Shown here in pieces: positions 31,940 through 44,536 of a stretch of 64,000 nt of DNA. The stretch comes from Pampus argenteus (taxonomy: Eukaryota; Chordata; Actinopteri; Scombriformes; Stromateidae). The notes under the pieces are model-generated. The model ran no database searches and was not told the origin of the DNA. It was given only the letters and a program-made list of their open reading frames with translations. The stretch lies in the NCBI GenBank assembly GCA_036937835.1, contig CM072869.1, positions 24,009,001 through 24,073,000 of the forward strand, read 5' to 3'. How positions within the stretch are numbered: the first letter of the stretch is position 1; each line of letters starts with the position of its first letter. The translations under genes were made by a program, and so were the position numbers.

Positions 31940-34701
31940 TTGTTGATGGCAAACATGGTTTTGATTGAAAATATTGCTCCTTGTTTAAGAAAAACTGTAG
32001 TTGTCAGTTTTGGCCTGAGAGAAAGCTATTTTTACAAATGTTACAGTAAAAGCTGCAGGAAGCATTCAGAAGTGAGTTTTTTGCTCCTAATCATTAGAAA
32101 TCAGTTACTTGTTGATGGCAAACATGGTTTTGATTGAAAATATTGCTCCTTGTTTAAGAAAAACTGTAGTTGTCAGCTTTGGCCTACTCTCGCTGAGAGA
32201 AAGCTATTTTTAAAATGTTACAGTAAAAGCTGCAGGAAGCTCTCAGAAGTGAGTTTTTTGGTCATAATCATTAGAAATCAGTTACTTGTTGATGGCAAAC
32301 ATGGTTTTGATTGAAAATATTGCTCCTTGTTTAAGAAAAACTGTAGTTGTCAGTTTTGGCCTGAGAGAAAGCTATTTTTACAAATGTTACAGTAAAAGCT
32401 GCAGGAAGCATTCAGAAGTGAGTTTTTTGCTCCTAATCCTTAGAAATCAGTTACTTGTTGATGGCAAACATGGTTTTGATTGAAAATATTGCTCCTTGTT
32501 TAAGAAAAACTGTAGTTGTCAGCTTTGGCCTACTCTCGCTGAGAGAAAGCTATTTTTAAAATGTTACAGTAAAAGATGCAGGAAGTTCTCAGAAGTGAGT
32601 TTTTTGGTCCTAATCATTAGAAATCAGTTACTTGTTGATGGCAAACATGGTTTTGATTGAAAATATTGCTCCTTGTTTAAGAAAAACTGTAGTTGTCAGT
32701 TTTGGCCTGAGAGAAAGCTATTTTTTACAAATGTTACAGTAAAAGCTGCAGGAAGCTCTCAGAAGTGAGTTTTTTGGTCCTAATCATTAGAAATCAGTTA
32801 CTTGTTGATGGCAAACATGGTTTTGATTGAAAATATTGCTCCTTGTTTAAGAAAAACTGTAGTTGTCAGTTTTGGCCTTCTCTCGCTGAGAGAAAGCTAT
32901 TTTTTAAAATGTTACAGTAAAAGCTGCAGGAAGCTCTCAGAAGTGAGTTTTTTGGTCCTAATCATTAGAAATCAGTTACTTGTTGATGGCAAACATGGTT
33001 TTGATTGAAAATATTGCTCCTTGTTTAAGAAAAACTGTAGTTGTCAGTTTTGGCCTGAAAGAAAGCTATTTTTTTTACAAATGTTACAGTAAAAGCTGCA
33101 GGAAGCTCTCAGAAGTGAGTTTTTTGGTCCTAATCATTAGAAATCAGTTACTTGTTGATGGCAAACATGGTTTTGATTGAAAATATTGCTCCTTGTTTAA
33201 GAAAAACTGTAGTTGTCAGTTTTGGCCTGAGAGAAAGCTATTTTTACAAATGTTACAGTAAAAGCTGCAGGAAGCTCTCAGAAGTGAGTTTTTTGGTCCT
33301 AATCATTAGAAATCAGTTACTTGTTGATGGCAAACATGGTTTTGATTGAAAATATTGCTCCTTGTTTAAGAAAAACTGTAGTTGTCAGTTTTGGCCTGAG
33401 AGAAAGCTATTTTTACAAATGTTACAGTAAAAGCTGCAGGAAGCATTCAGAAGTGAGTTTTTTGCTCCTAATCATTAGAAATCAGTTACTTGTTGATGGC
33501 AAACATGGTTTTGATTGAAAATATTGCTCCTTGTTTAAGAAAAACTGTAGTTGTCAGCTTTGGCCTACTCTCGCTGAGAGAAAGCTATTTTTAAAATGTT
33601 ACAGTAAAAGCTGCAGGAAGCTCTCAGAAGTGAGTTTTTTGGTCATAATCATTAGAAATCAGTTACTTGTTGATGGCAAACATGGTTTTGATTGAAAATA
33701 TTGCTCCTTGTTTAAGAAAAACTGTAGTTGTCAGTTTTGGCCTGAGAGAAAGCTATTTTTACAAATGTTACAGTAAAAGCTGCAGGAAGCATTCAGAAGT
33801 GAGTTTTTTGCTCCTAATCCTTAGAAATCAGTTACTTGTTGATGGCAAACATGGTTTTGATTGAAAATATTGCTCCTTGTTTAAGAAAAACTGTAGTTGT
33901 CAGCTTTGGCCTACTCTCGCTGAGAGAAAGCTATTTTTAAAATGTTACAGTAAAAGATGCAGGAAGTTCTCAGAAGTGAGTTTTTTGGTCCTAATCATTA
34001 GAAATCAGTTACTTGTTGATGGCAAACATGGTTTTGATTGAAAATATTGCTCCTTGTTTAAGAAAAACTGTAGTTGTCAGTTTTGGCCTGAGAGAAAGCT
34101 ATTTTTTACAAATGTTACAGTAAAAGCTGCAGGAAGCTCTCAGAAGTGAGTTTTTTGGTCCTAATCATTAGAAATCAGTTACTTGTTGATGGCAAACATG
34201 GTTTTGATTGAAAATATTGCTCCTTGTTTAAGAAAAACTGTAGTTGTCAGTTTTGGCCTTCTCTCGCTGAGAGAAAGCTATTTTTTAAAATGTTACAGTA
34301 AAAGCTGCAGGAAGCTCTCAGAAGTGAGTTTTTTGGTCCTAATCATTAGAAATCAGTTACTTGTTGATGGCAAACATGGTTTTGATTGAAAATATTGCTC
34401 CTTGTTTAAGAAAAACTGTAGTTGTCAGTTTTGGCCTGAAAGAAAGCTATTTTTTTTACAAATGTTACAGTAAAAGCTGCAGGAAGCTCTCAGAAGTGAG
34501 TTTTTTGGTCCTAATCATTAGAAATCAGTTACTTGTTGATGGCAAACATGGTTTTGATTGAAAATATTGCTCCTTGTTTAAGAAAAACTGTAGTTGTCAG
34601 TTTTGGCCTGAGAGAAAGCTATTTTTACAAATGTTACAGTAAAAGCTGCAGGAAGCATTCAGAAGAGAGTTTTTTGCTCCTAATCATTAGAAATCAGTTA
34701 C
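31940..34701 (+). repeat. 1381-bp 8-mer HOR in tandem (two copies)
   Basis: Copy 1 starts at 31940, 32109, 32286, 32455, 32632, 32802, 32980 and 33152; copy 2 at 33321, 33490, 33667, 33836, 34013, 34183, 34361 and 34533. Lengths sum to 1381 bp. Both copies share GTCATAATC, AATCCTTAG, AAGATGCAGG and GAAGTTCTCAG at the same positions. The final monomers differ: 33152 ends GAAGCTCTCAG while 34533 ends GAAGCATTCAGAAGAG, the state of the next family. Confidence 0.92.
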
Positions 34702-36443
34702 TTGTTGATGGCAAACATGGTTTCGATTGAAAATATTGCTCCTTGTTTAAGAAAAACTGTAGTTGTCAGCTTTGGCCTACTCTCGCTGAGAGAAAGCTAT
34801 TTTTAAAATGTTACAGTAAAAGCTGCAGGAAGCTCTCAGAAGTGAGTTTTTTGGTCCTAATCATTAGAAATCAGTTACTTGTTGATGGCAAACATGGTTT
34901 TGATTGAAAATATTGCTCCTTGTTTAAGAAAAACTGTAGTTGTCAGTTTTGGCCTGAGAGAAAGCTATTTTTTTTACAAATGTTACAGTAAAAGCTGCAG
35001 GAAGCTCTCAGAAGTGAGTTTTTTGGTCCTAATCATTAGAAATCAGTTACTTGTTGATGGCAAACATGGTTTTGATTGAAAATATTGCTCCTTGTTTAAG
35101 AAAAACTGTAGTTGTCAGCTTTGGCCTACTCTCGCTGAGAGAAAGCTATTTTTAAAATGTTACAGTAAAAGCTGCAGGAAGCTCTCAGAAGTGAGTTTTT
35201 TGCTCCTAATCATTAGAAATCAGTTACTTGTTGATGGCAAACATGGTTTTGATTGAAAATATTGCTCCTTGTTTAAGAAAAACTGTAGTTGTCAGTTTTG
35301 GCCTGAGAGAAAGCTATTTTTACAAATGTTACAGTAAAAGCTGCAGGAAGCATTCAGAAGTGAGTTTTTTGCTCCTAATCCTTAGAAATCAGTTACTTGT
35401 TGATGGCAAACATGGTTTTGATTGAAAATATTGCTCCTTGTTTAAGAAAAACTGTAGTTGTCAGCTTTGGCCTACTCTCGCTGAGAGAAAGCTATTTTTA
35501 AAATGGTACAGTAAAAGATGCAGGAAGTTCTCAGAAGTGAGTTTTTTGGTCCTAATCATTAGAAATCAGTTACTTGTTGATGGCAAACATGGTTTTGATT
35601 GAAAATATTGCTCCTTGTTTAAGAAAAACTGTAGTTGTCAGTTTTGGCCTGAGAGAAAGCTTTTTTTACAAATGTTACAGTAAAAGCTGCAGGAAGCATT
35701 CAGAAGAGAGTTTTTTGCTCCTAATCATTAGAAATCAGTTACTTGTTGATGGCAAACATGGTTTTGATTGAAAATATTGCTCCTTGTTTAAGAAAAACTG
35801 TAGTTGTCAGCTTTGGCCTACTCTCGCTGAGAGAAAGCTATTTTTAAAATGTTACAGTAAAAGCTGCAGGAAGCTCTCAGAAGTGAGTTTTTTGGTCCTA
35901 ATCATTAGAAATCAGTTACTTGTTGATGGCAAACATGGTTTTGATTGAAAATATTGCTCCTTGTTTAAGAAAAACTGTAGTTGTCAGTTTTGGCCTTCTC
36001 TCGCTGAGAGAAAGCTATTTTTTAAAATGTTACAGTAAAAGCTGCAGGAAGCTCTCAGAAGTGAGTTTTTTGCTCCTAATCATTAGAAATCAGTTACTTG
36101 TTGATGGCAAACATGGTTTTGATTGAAAATATTGCTCCTTGTTTAAGAAAAACTGTAGTTGTCAGTTTTGGCCTGAGAGAAAGCTATTTTTACAAATGTT
36201 ACAGTAAAAGCTGCAGGAAGCCTTCAGAAGTGAGTTTTTTGCTCCTAATCCTTAGAAATCAGTTACTTGTTGATGGCAAACATGGTTTTGATTGAAAATA
36301 TTGCTCCTTGTTTAAGAAAAACTGTAGTTGTCAGCTTTGGCCTACTCTCGCTGAGAGAAAGCTATTTTTAAAATGTTACAGTAAAAGATGCAGGAAGTTC
36401 TCAGAAGTGAGTTTTTTGGTCCTAATCATTAGAAATCAGTTAC
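34702..36443 (+). repeat. Transition region with 870-bp 5-mer
   Basis: Starts are 34702, 34879, 35051, 35228, 35397, 35574, 35743, 35920, 36098 and 36267. The 35574-36443 unit (169+177+178+169+177 = 870 bp) has a partner phase one step on, with 36444 repeating 35574 and 36098 repeating 35228. Private changes are AAATGGTACAG near 35503 and GAAGCCTTCAG near 36219. The monomer at 34702 begins within GGTTTCGATTG, a CpG-creating variant that also appears in the 14-mer. Confidence 0.87.
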
Positions 36444-38856
36444 TTGTTGATGGCAAACATGGTTTTGATTGAAAATATTGCTCCTTGTTTAAGAAAAACT
36501 GTAGTTGTCAGTTTTGGCCTGAGAGAAAGCTTTTTTTACAAATGTTACAGTAAAAGCTGCAGGAAGCATTCAGAAGAGAGTTTTTTGCTCCTAATCATTA
36601 GAAATCAGTTACTTGTTGATGGCAAACATGGTTTTGATTGAAAATATTGCTCCTTGTTTAAGAAAAACTGTAGTTGTCAGCTTTGGCCTACTCTCGCTGA
36701 GAGAAAGCTATTTTTAAAATGTTACAGTAAAAGCTGCAGGAAGCTCTCAGAAGTGAGTTTTTTGGTCCTAATCATTAGAAATCAGTTACTTGTTGATGGC
36801 AAACATGGTTTTGATTGAAAATATTGCTCCTTGTTTAAGAAAAACTGTAGTTGTCAGTTTTGGCCTTCTCTCGCTGAGAGAAAGCTATTTTTTAAAATGT
36901 TACAGTAAAAGCTGCAGGAAGCTCTCAGAAGTGAGTTTTTTGGTCCTAATCATTAGAAATCAGTTACTTGTTGATGGCAAACATGGTTTTGATTGAAAAT
37001 ATTGCTCCTTGTTTAAGAAAAACTGTAGTTGTCAGTTTTGGCCTGAAAGAAAGCTATTTTTTTTACAAATGTTACAGTAAAAGCTGCAGGAAGCTCTCAG
37101 AAGTGAGTTTTTTGGTCCTAATCATTAGAAATCAGTTACTTGTTGATGGCAAACATGGTTTTGATTGAAAATATTGCTCCTTGTTTAAGAAAAACTGTAG
37201 TTGTCAGTTTTGGCCTGAGAGAAAGCTATTTTTACAAATGTTACAGTAAAAGCTGCAGGAAGCATTCAGAAGAGAGTTTTTTGCTCCTAATCATTAGAAA
37301 TCAGTTACTTGTTGATGGCAAACATGGTTTCGATTGAAAATATTGCTCCTTGTTTAAGAAAAACTGTAGTTGTCAGCTTTGGCCTACTCTCGCTGAGAGA
37401 AAGCTATTTTTAAAATGTTACAGTAAAAGCTGCAGGAAGCTCTCAGAAGTGAGTTTTTTGGTCCTAATCATTAGAAATCAGTTACTTGTTGATGGCAAAC
37501 ATGGTTTTGATTGAAAATATTGCTCCTTGTTTAAGAAAAACTGTAGTTGTCAGTTTTGGCCTGAGAGAAAGCTATTTTTTTTACAAATGTTACAGTAAAA
37601 GCTGCAGGAAGCTCTCAGAAGTGAGTTTTTTGGTCCTAATCATTAGAAATCAGTTACTTGTTGATGGCAAACATGGTTTTGATTGAAAATATTGCTCCTT
37701 GTTTAAGAAAAACTGTAGTTGTCAGTTTTGGCCTGAGAGAAAGCTATATTTACAAATGTTACAGTAAAAGCTGCAGGAAGCTCTCAGAAGTGAGTTTTTT
37801 GGTCCTAATCATTAGAAATCAGTTACTTGTTGATGGTAAACATGGTTTTGATTGAAAATATTGCTCCTTGTTTAAGAAAAACTGTAGTTGTCAGTTTTGG
37901 CCTGAGAGAAAGTTATTTTTACAAATGTTACAGTAAAAGCTGCAGGAAGCTCTCAGAAGTGAGTTTTTTGGTCCTAATCATTAGAAATCAGTTACTTGTT
38001 GATGGCAAACATGGTTTTGATTGAAAATATTGCTCCTTGTTTAAGAAAAACTGTAGTTGTCTGTTTTGGCCTGAGAGAAAGCTATATTTACAAATGTTAC
38101 AGTAAAAGCTGCAGGAAGCTCTCAGAAGTGAGTTTTTTGGTCCTGATCATTAGAAATCAGTTACTTGTTGATGGCAAACATGGTTTTGATTGAAAATATT
38201 GCTCCTTGTTTAAGAAAAACTGTAGTTGTCAGTTTTGGCCTGAGAGAAAGCTATTTTTACAAATGTTACAGTAAAAGCTGCAGGAAGCATTCAGAAGTGA
38301 GTTTTTTGCTCCTAATCATTAGAAATCAGTTACTTGTTGATGGCAAACATGGTTTTGATTGAAAATATTGCTCCTTGTTTAAGAAAAACTGTAGTTGTCA
38401 GCTTTGGCCTACTCTCGCTGAGAGAAAGCTATTTTTAAAATGTTACAGTAAAAGCTGCAGGAAGCTCTCAGAAGTGAGTTTTTTGCTCCTAATCATTAGA
38501 AATCAGTTACTTGTTGATGGCAAACATGGTTTTGATTGAAAATATTGCTCCTTGTTTAAGAAAAACTGTAGTTGTCAGTTTTGGCCTGAGAGAAAGCTAT
38601 TTTTACAAATGTTACAGTAAAAGCTGCAGGAAGCATTCAGAAGTGAGTTTTTTGCTCCTAATCCTTAGAAATCAGTTACTTGTTGATGGCAAACATGGTT
38701 TTGATTGAAAATATTGCTCCTTGTTTAAGAAAAACTGTAGTTGTCAGCTTTGGCCTACTCTCGCTGAGAGAAAGCTATTTTTAAAATGTTACAGTAAAAG
38801 ATGCAGGAAGTTCTCAGAAGTGAGTTTTTTGGTCCTAATCATTAGAAATCAGTTAC
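36444..38856 (+). repeat. 2413-bp 14-mer HOR, copy 1
   Basis: Fourteen monomers start at 36444, 36613, 36790, 36968, 37140, 37309, 37486, 37658, 37827, 37996, 38165, 38334, 38511 and 38680. Ordered lengths are 169, 177, 178, 172, 169, 177, 172, 169, 169, 169, 169, 177, 169, 177. Markers: AAGCTTTTTTTAC in the first, GAAAGAAAG with T8 in the fourth, GGTTTCGATTG at the 5th/6th boundary, TATATTTAC in the 8th and 10th, GGTAAACATGG and AAAGTTATT in the 9th, TTGTCTG in the 10th, AATCCTTAG in the 13th, AAGATGCAGG in the 14th. Confidence 0.94.
36527..36532. other. HindIII site AAGCTT, HOR-specific
   Basis: An A-to-T change turns GAAAGCTATTTTTAC into GAAAGCTTTTTTTAC and creates AAGCTT. I find it at 35657, 36527, 38940 and 41353, that is once per 14-mer plus one in the preceding 870-bp unit. 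Spacings 2413 and 2413 bp between the last three would give a 2.4-kb HindIII HOR band. Confidence 0.88.
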
Positions 38857-41269
38857 TTGTTGATGGCAAACATGGTTTTGATTGAAAATATTGCTCCTTG
38901 TTTAAGAAAAACTGTAGTTGTCAGTTTTGGCCTGAGAGAAAGCTTTTTTTACAAATGTTACAGTAAAAGCTGCAGGAAGCATTCAGAAGAGAGTTTTTTG
39001 CTCCTAATCATTAGAAATCAGTTACTTGTTGATGGCAAACATGGTTTTGATTGAAAATATTGCTCCTTGTTTAAGAAAAACTGTAGTTGTCAGCTTTGGC
39101 CTACTCTCGCTGAGAGAAAGCTATTTTTAAAATGTTACAGTAAAAGCTGCAGGAAGCTCTCAGAAGTGAGTTTTTTGGTCCTAATCATTAGAAATCAGTT
39201 ACTTGTTGATGGCAAACATGGTTTTGATTGAAAATATTGCTCCTTGTTTAAGAAAAACTGTAGTTGTCAGTTTTGGCCTTCTCTCGCTGAGAGAAAGCTA
39301 TTTTTTAAAATGTTACAGTAAAAGCTGCAGGAAGCTCTCAGAAGTGAGTTTTTTGGTCCTAATCATTAGAAATCAGTTACTTGTTGATGGCAAACATGGT
39401 TTTGATTGAAAATATTGCTCCTTGTTTAAGAAAAACTGTAGTTGTCAGTTTTGGCCTGAAAGAAAGCTATTTTTTTTACAAATGTTACAGTAAAAGCTGC
39501 AGGAAGCTCTCAGAAGTGAGTTTTTTGGTCCTAATCATTAGAAATCAGTTACTTGTTGATGGCAAACATGGTTTTGATTGAAAATATTGCTCCTTGTTTA
39601 AGAAAAACTGTAGTTGTCAGTTTTGGCCTGAGAGAAAGCTATTTTTACAAATGTTACAGTAAAAGCTGCAGGAAGCATTCAGAAGAGAGTTTTTTGCTCC
39701 TAATCATTAGAAATCAGTTACTTGTTGATGGCAAACATGGTTTCGATTGAAAATATTGCTCCTTGTTTAAGAAAAACTGTAGTTGTCAGCTTTGGCCTAC
39801 TCTCGCTGAGAGAAAGCTATTTTTAAAATGTTACAGTAAAAGCTGCAGGAAGCTCTCAGAAGTGAGTTTTTTGGTCCTAATCATTAGAAATCAGTTACTT
39901 GTTGATGGCAAACATGGTTTTGATTGAAAATATTGCTCCTTGTTTAAGAAAAACTGTAGTTGTCAGTTTTGGCCTGAGAGAAAGCTATTTTTTTTACAAA
40001 TGTTACAGTAAAAGCTGCAGGAAGCTCTCAGAAGTGAGTTTTTTGGTCCTAATCATTAGAAATCAGTTACTTGTTGATGGCAAACATGGTTTTGATTGAA
40101 AATATTGCTCCTTGTTTAAGAAAAACTGTAGTTGTCAGTTTTGGCCTGAGAGAAAGCTATATTTACAAATGTTACAGTAAAAGCTGCAGGAAGCTCTCAG
40201 AAGTGAGTTTTTTGGTCCTAATCATTAGAAATCAGTTACTTGTTGATGGTAAACATGGTTTTGATTGAAAATATTGCTCCTTGTTTAAGAAAAACTGTAG
40301 TTGTCAGTTTTGGCCTGAGAGAAAGTTATTTTTACAAATGTTACAGTAAAAGCTGCAGGAAGCTCTCAGAAGTGAGTTTTTTGGTCCTAATCATTAGAAA
40401 TCAGTTACTTGTTGATGGCAAACATGGTTTTGATTGAAAATATTGCTCCTTGTTTAAGAAAAACTGTAGTTGTCTGTTTTGGCCTGAGAGAAAGCTATAT
40501 TTACAAATGTTACAGTAAAAGCTGCAGGAAGCTCTCAGAAGTGAGTTTTTTGGTCCTGATCATTAGAAATCAGTTACTTGTTGATGGCAAACATGGTTTT
40601 GATTGAAAATATTGCTCCTTGTTTAAGAAAAACTGTAGTTGTCAGTTTTGGCCTGAGAGAAAGCTATTTTTACAAATGTTACAGTAAAAGCTGCAGGAAG
40701 CATTCAGAAGTGAGTTTTTTGCTCCTAATCATTAGAAATCAGTTACTTGTTGATGGCAAACATGGTTTTGATTGAAAATATTGCTCCTTGTTTAAGAAAA
40801 ACTGTAGTTGTCAGCTTTGGCCTACTCTCGCTGAGAGAAAGCTATTTTTAAAATGTTACAGTAAAAGCTGCAGGAAGCTCTCAGAAGTGAGTTTTTTGCT
40901 CCTAATCATTAGAAATCAGTTACTTGTTGATGGCAAACATGGTTTTGATTGAAAATATTGCTCCTTGTTTAAGAAAAACTGTAGTTGTCAGTTTTGGCCT
41001 GAGAGAAAGCTATTTTTACAAATGTTACAGTAAAAGCTGCAGGAAGCATTCAGAAGTGAGTTTTTTGCTCCTAATCCTTAGAAATCAGTTACTTGTTGAT
41101 GGCAAACATGGTTTTGATTGAAAATATTGCTCCTTGTTTAAGAAAAACTGTAGTTGTCAGCTTTGGCCTACTCTCGCTGAGAGAAAGCTATTTTTAAAAT
41201 GTTACAGTAAAAGATGCAGGAAGTTCTCAGAAGTGAGTTTTTTGGTCCTAATCATTAGAAATCAGTTAC
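38857..41269 (+). repeat. 2413-bp 14-mer HOR, copy 2
   Basis: All fourteen starts and all diagnostic variants of copy 1 recur exactly 2413 bp later, from 38857 to 41093. I could not find a difference between this copy and its neighbours by eye, so it looks like a very recent duplication. Confidence 0.94.
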
Positions 41270-43159
41270 TTGTTGATGGCAAACATGGTTTTGATTGAAA
41301 ATATTGCTCCTTGTTTAAGAAAAACTGTAGTTGTCAGTTTTGGCCTGAGAGAAAGCTTTTTTTACAAATGTTACAGTAAAAGCTGCAGGAAGCATTCAGA
41401 AGAGAGTTTTTTGCTCCTAATCATTAGAAATCAGTTACTTGTTGATGGCAAACATGGTTTTGATTGAAAATATTGCTCCTTGTTTAAGAAAAACTGTAGT
41501 TGTCAGCTTTGGCCTACTCTCGCTGAGAGAAAGCTATTTTTAAAATGTTACAGTAAAAGCTGCAGGAAGCTCTCAGAAGTGAGTTTTTTGGTCCTAATCA
41601 TTAGAAATCAGTTACTTGTTGATGGCAAACATGGTTTTGATTGAAAATATTGCTCCTTGTTTAAGAAAAACTGTAGTTGTCAGTTTTGGCCTTCTCTCGC
41701 TGAGAGAAAGCTATTTTTTAAAATGTTACAGTAAAAGCTGCAGGAAGCTCTCAGAAGTGAGTTTTTTGGTCCTAATCATTAGAAATCAGTTACTTGTTGA
41801 TGGCAAACATGGTTTTGATTGAAAATATTGCTCCTTGTTTAAGAAAAACTGTAGTTGTCAGTTTTGGCCTGAAAGAAAGCTATTTTTTTTACAAATGTTA
41901 CAGTAAAAGCTGCAGGAAGCTCTCAGAAGTGAGTTTTTTGGTCCTAATCATTAGAAATCAGTTACTTGTTGATGGCAAACATGGTTTTGATTGAAAATAT
42001 TGCTCCTTGTTTAAGAAAAACTGTAGTTGTCAGTTTTGGCCTGAGAGAAAGCTATTTTTACAAATGTTACAGTAAAAGCTGCAGGAAGCATTCAGAAGAG
42101 AGTTTTTTGCTCCTAATCATTAGAAATCAGTTACTTGTTGATGGCAAACATGGTTTCGATTGAAAATATTGCTCCTTGTTTAAGAAAAACTGTAGTTGTC
42201 AGCTTTGGCCTACTCTCGCTGAGAGAAAGCTATTTTTAAAATGTTACAGTAAAAGCTGCAGGAAGCTCTCAGAAGTGAGTTTTTTGGTCCTAATCATTAG
42301 AAATCAGTTACTTGTTGATGGCAAACATGGTTTTGATTGAAAATATTGCTCCTTGTTTAAGAAAAACTGTAGTTGTCAGTTTTGGCCTGAGAGAAAGCTA
42401 TTTTTTTTACAAATGTTACAGTAAAAGCTGCAGGAAGCTCTCAGAAGTGAGTTTTTTGGTCCTAATCATTAGAAATCAGTTACTTGTTGATGGCAAACAT
42501 GGTTTTGATTGAAAATATTGCTCCTTGTTTAAGAAAAACTGTAGTTGTCAGTTTTGGCCTGAGAGAAAGCTATATTTACAAATGTTACAGTAAAAGCTGC
42601 AGGAAGCTCTCAGAAGTGAGTTTTTTGGTCCTAATCATTAGAAATCAGTTACTTGTTGATGGTAAACATGGTTTTGATTGAAAATATTGCTCCTTGTTTA
42701 AGAAAAACTGTAGTTGTCAGTTTTGGCCTGAGAGAAAGTTATTTTTACAAATGTTACAGTAAAAGCTGCAGGAAGCTCTCAGAAGTGAGTTTTTTGGTCC
42801 TAATCATTAGAAATCAGTTACTTGTTGATGGCAAACATGGTTTTGATTGAAAATATTGCTCCTTGTTTAAGAAAAACTGTAGTTGTCTGTTTTGGCCTGA
42901 GAGAAAGCTATATTTACAAATGTTACAGTAAAAGCTGCAGGAAGCTCTCAGAAGTGAGTTTTTTGGTCCTGATCATTAGAAATCAGTTACTTGTTGATGG
43001 CAAACATGGTTTTGATTGAAAATATTGCTCCTTGTTTAAGAAAAACTGTAGTTGTCAGTTTTGGCCTGAGAGAAAGCTATTTTTACAAATGTTACAGTAA
43101 AAGCTGCAGGAAGCATTCAGAAGTGAGTTTTTTGCTCCTAATCATTAGAAATCAGTTAC
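41270..43159 (+). repeat. 2413-bp 14-mer HOR, copy 3, eleven monomers
   Basis: Starts 41270, 41439, 41616, 41794, 41966, 42135, 42312, 42484, 42653, 42822 and 42991 repeat copy 2. The match ends at 43160, where a class B monomer ending CAGTAGTGAG stands in place of the expected B2. The HOR is therefore cut at a monomer boundary or within homologous sequence, and 43160 onward belongs to the 3-mer family. Confidence 0.93.
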
Positions 43160-44536
43160 TTGTTGATGGCAAACATGGTTTTGATTGAAAATATTGCTCC
43201 TTGTTTAAGAAAAACTGTAGTTGTCAGTTTTGGCCTTCTCTCGCTGAGAGAAAGCTATTTTTAAAATGTTACAGTAAAAGCTGCAGGAAGCTCTCAGTAG
43301 TGAGTTTTTTGGTCCTAATCATTAGAAATCAGTTACTTGTTGATGGCAAACATGGTTTTGATTGAAAATTTTGCTCCTTGTTTAAGAAAAACTGTAGTTG
43401 TCAGTTTTGGCCTGAGAGAAAGCTATATTTACAAATGTTACAGTAAAAGCTGCAGGAAGCTCTCAGAAGTGAGTTTTTTGGTCCTAATCATTAGAAATCA
43501 GTGACTTGTTGATGGCAAACATGGTTTTGATTGAAAATATTGCTCCTTGTTTAAGAAAAACTGTAGTTGTCAGTTTTGGCTTGAGAGAAAGCTATTTTTA
43601 CAAATGTTACAGTAAAAGCTGCAGGAAGCTCTCAGAAGTGAGTTTTTTGCTCCTAATCATTAGAAATCAGTTACTTGTTGATGGCAAACATGGTTTTGAT
43701 TGAAAATATTGCTCCTTGTTTAAGAAAAACTGTAGTTGTCAGTTTTGGCCTTCTCTCGCTGAGAGAAAGCTATTTTTAAAATGTTACAGTAAAAGCTGCA
43801 GGAAGCTCTCAGTAGTGAGTTTTTTGGTCCTAATCATTAGAAATCAGTTACTTGTTGATGGCAAACATGGTTTTGATTGAAAATTTTGCTCCTTGTTTAA
43901 GAAAAACTGTAGTTGTCAGTTTTGGCCTGAGAGAAAGCTATATTTACAAATGTTACAGTAAAAGCTGCAGGAAGCTCTCAGAAGTGAGTTTTTTGGTCCT
44001 AATCATTAGAAATCAGTGACTTGTTGATGGCAAACATGGTTTTGATTGAAAATATTGCTCCTTGTTCAAGAAAAACTGTAGTTGTCAGTTTTGGCCTGAG
44101 AGAAAGCTATTTTTACAAATGTTACAGTAAAAGCTGCAGGAAGCTCTCAGTAGTATGTTTTTTGGTCCTAATCATTAGAAATCAGTTACTTGTTGATGGC
44201 AAACATGGTTTTGATTGAAAATATTGCTCCTTGTTTAAGAAAAACTGTAGTTGTCAGTTTTGGCCTGAGAGAAAGCTATTTTTTACAAATGTTACAGTAA
44301 AAGCTGCAGGAAGCTCTCAGAAGTGAGTTTTTTGGTCCTAATCATTAGAAATCAGTTACTTGTTGATGGCAAACATGGTTTTGATTGAAAATATTGCTCC
44401 TTGTTTAAGAAAAACTGTAGTTGTCAGTTTTGGCCTTCTCTCGCTGAGAGAAAGCTATTTTTAAAATGTTACAGTAAAAGCTGCAGGAAGCTCTCAGAAG
44501 TGAGTTTTTTGGTCCTAATCATTAGAAATCAGTTAC
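43160..44536 (+). repeat. 515-bp 3-mers and lead-in to core module copy 5
   Basis: Starts are 43160, 43337, 43506, 43675, 43852, 44021, 44190 and 44360. Class B with CAGTAGTGAG, A with AAAATTTTGCTCC/TATATTTAC and A with CAGTGAC repeat at a 515-bp step (43160 and 43675). Monomer 44021 is mixed: CAGTGAC and TTGTTCAAG at its start, then CAGTAGTATG at its end, an ending otherwise seen on class B monomers. From 44190 onward the sequence matches 21449 onward at a 22,741-bp offset. Confidence 0.86.

Noticed and set aside
34702..34740. Pol III B-box-like GGTTTCGATTG, hinting at a tRNA-derived element
   Set aside because: It arises from one T-to-C change in a few monomers (also near 37331, 39743 and 42156), matches the B-box only partly, and has no convincing A-box upstream.
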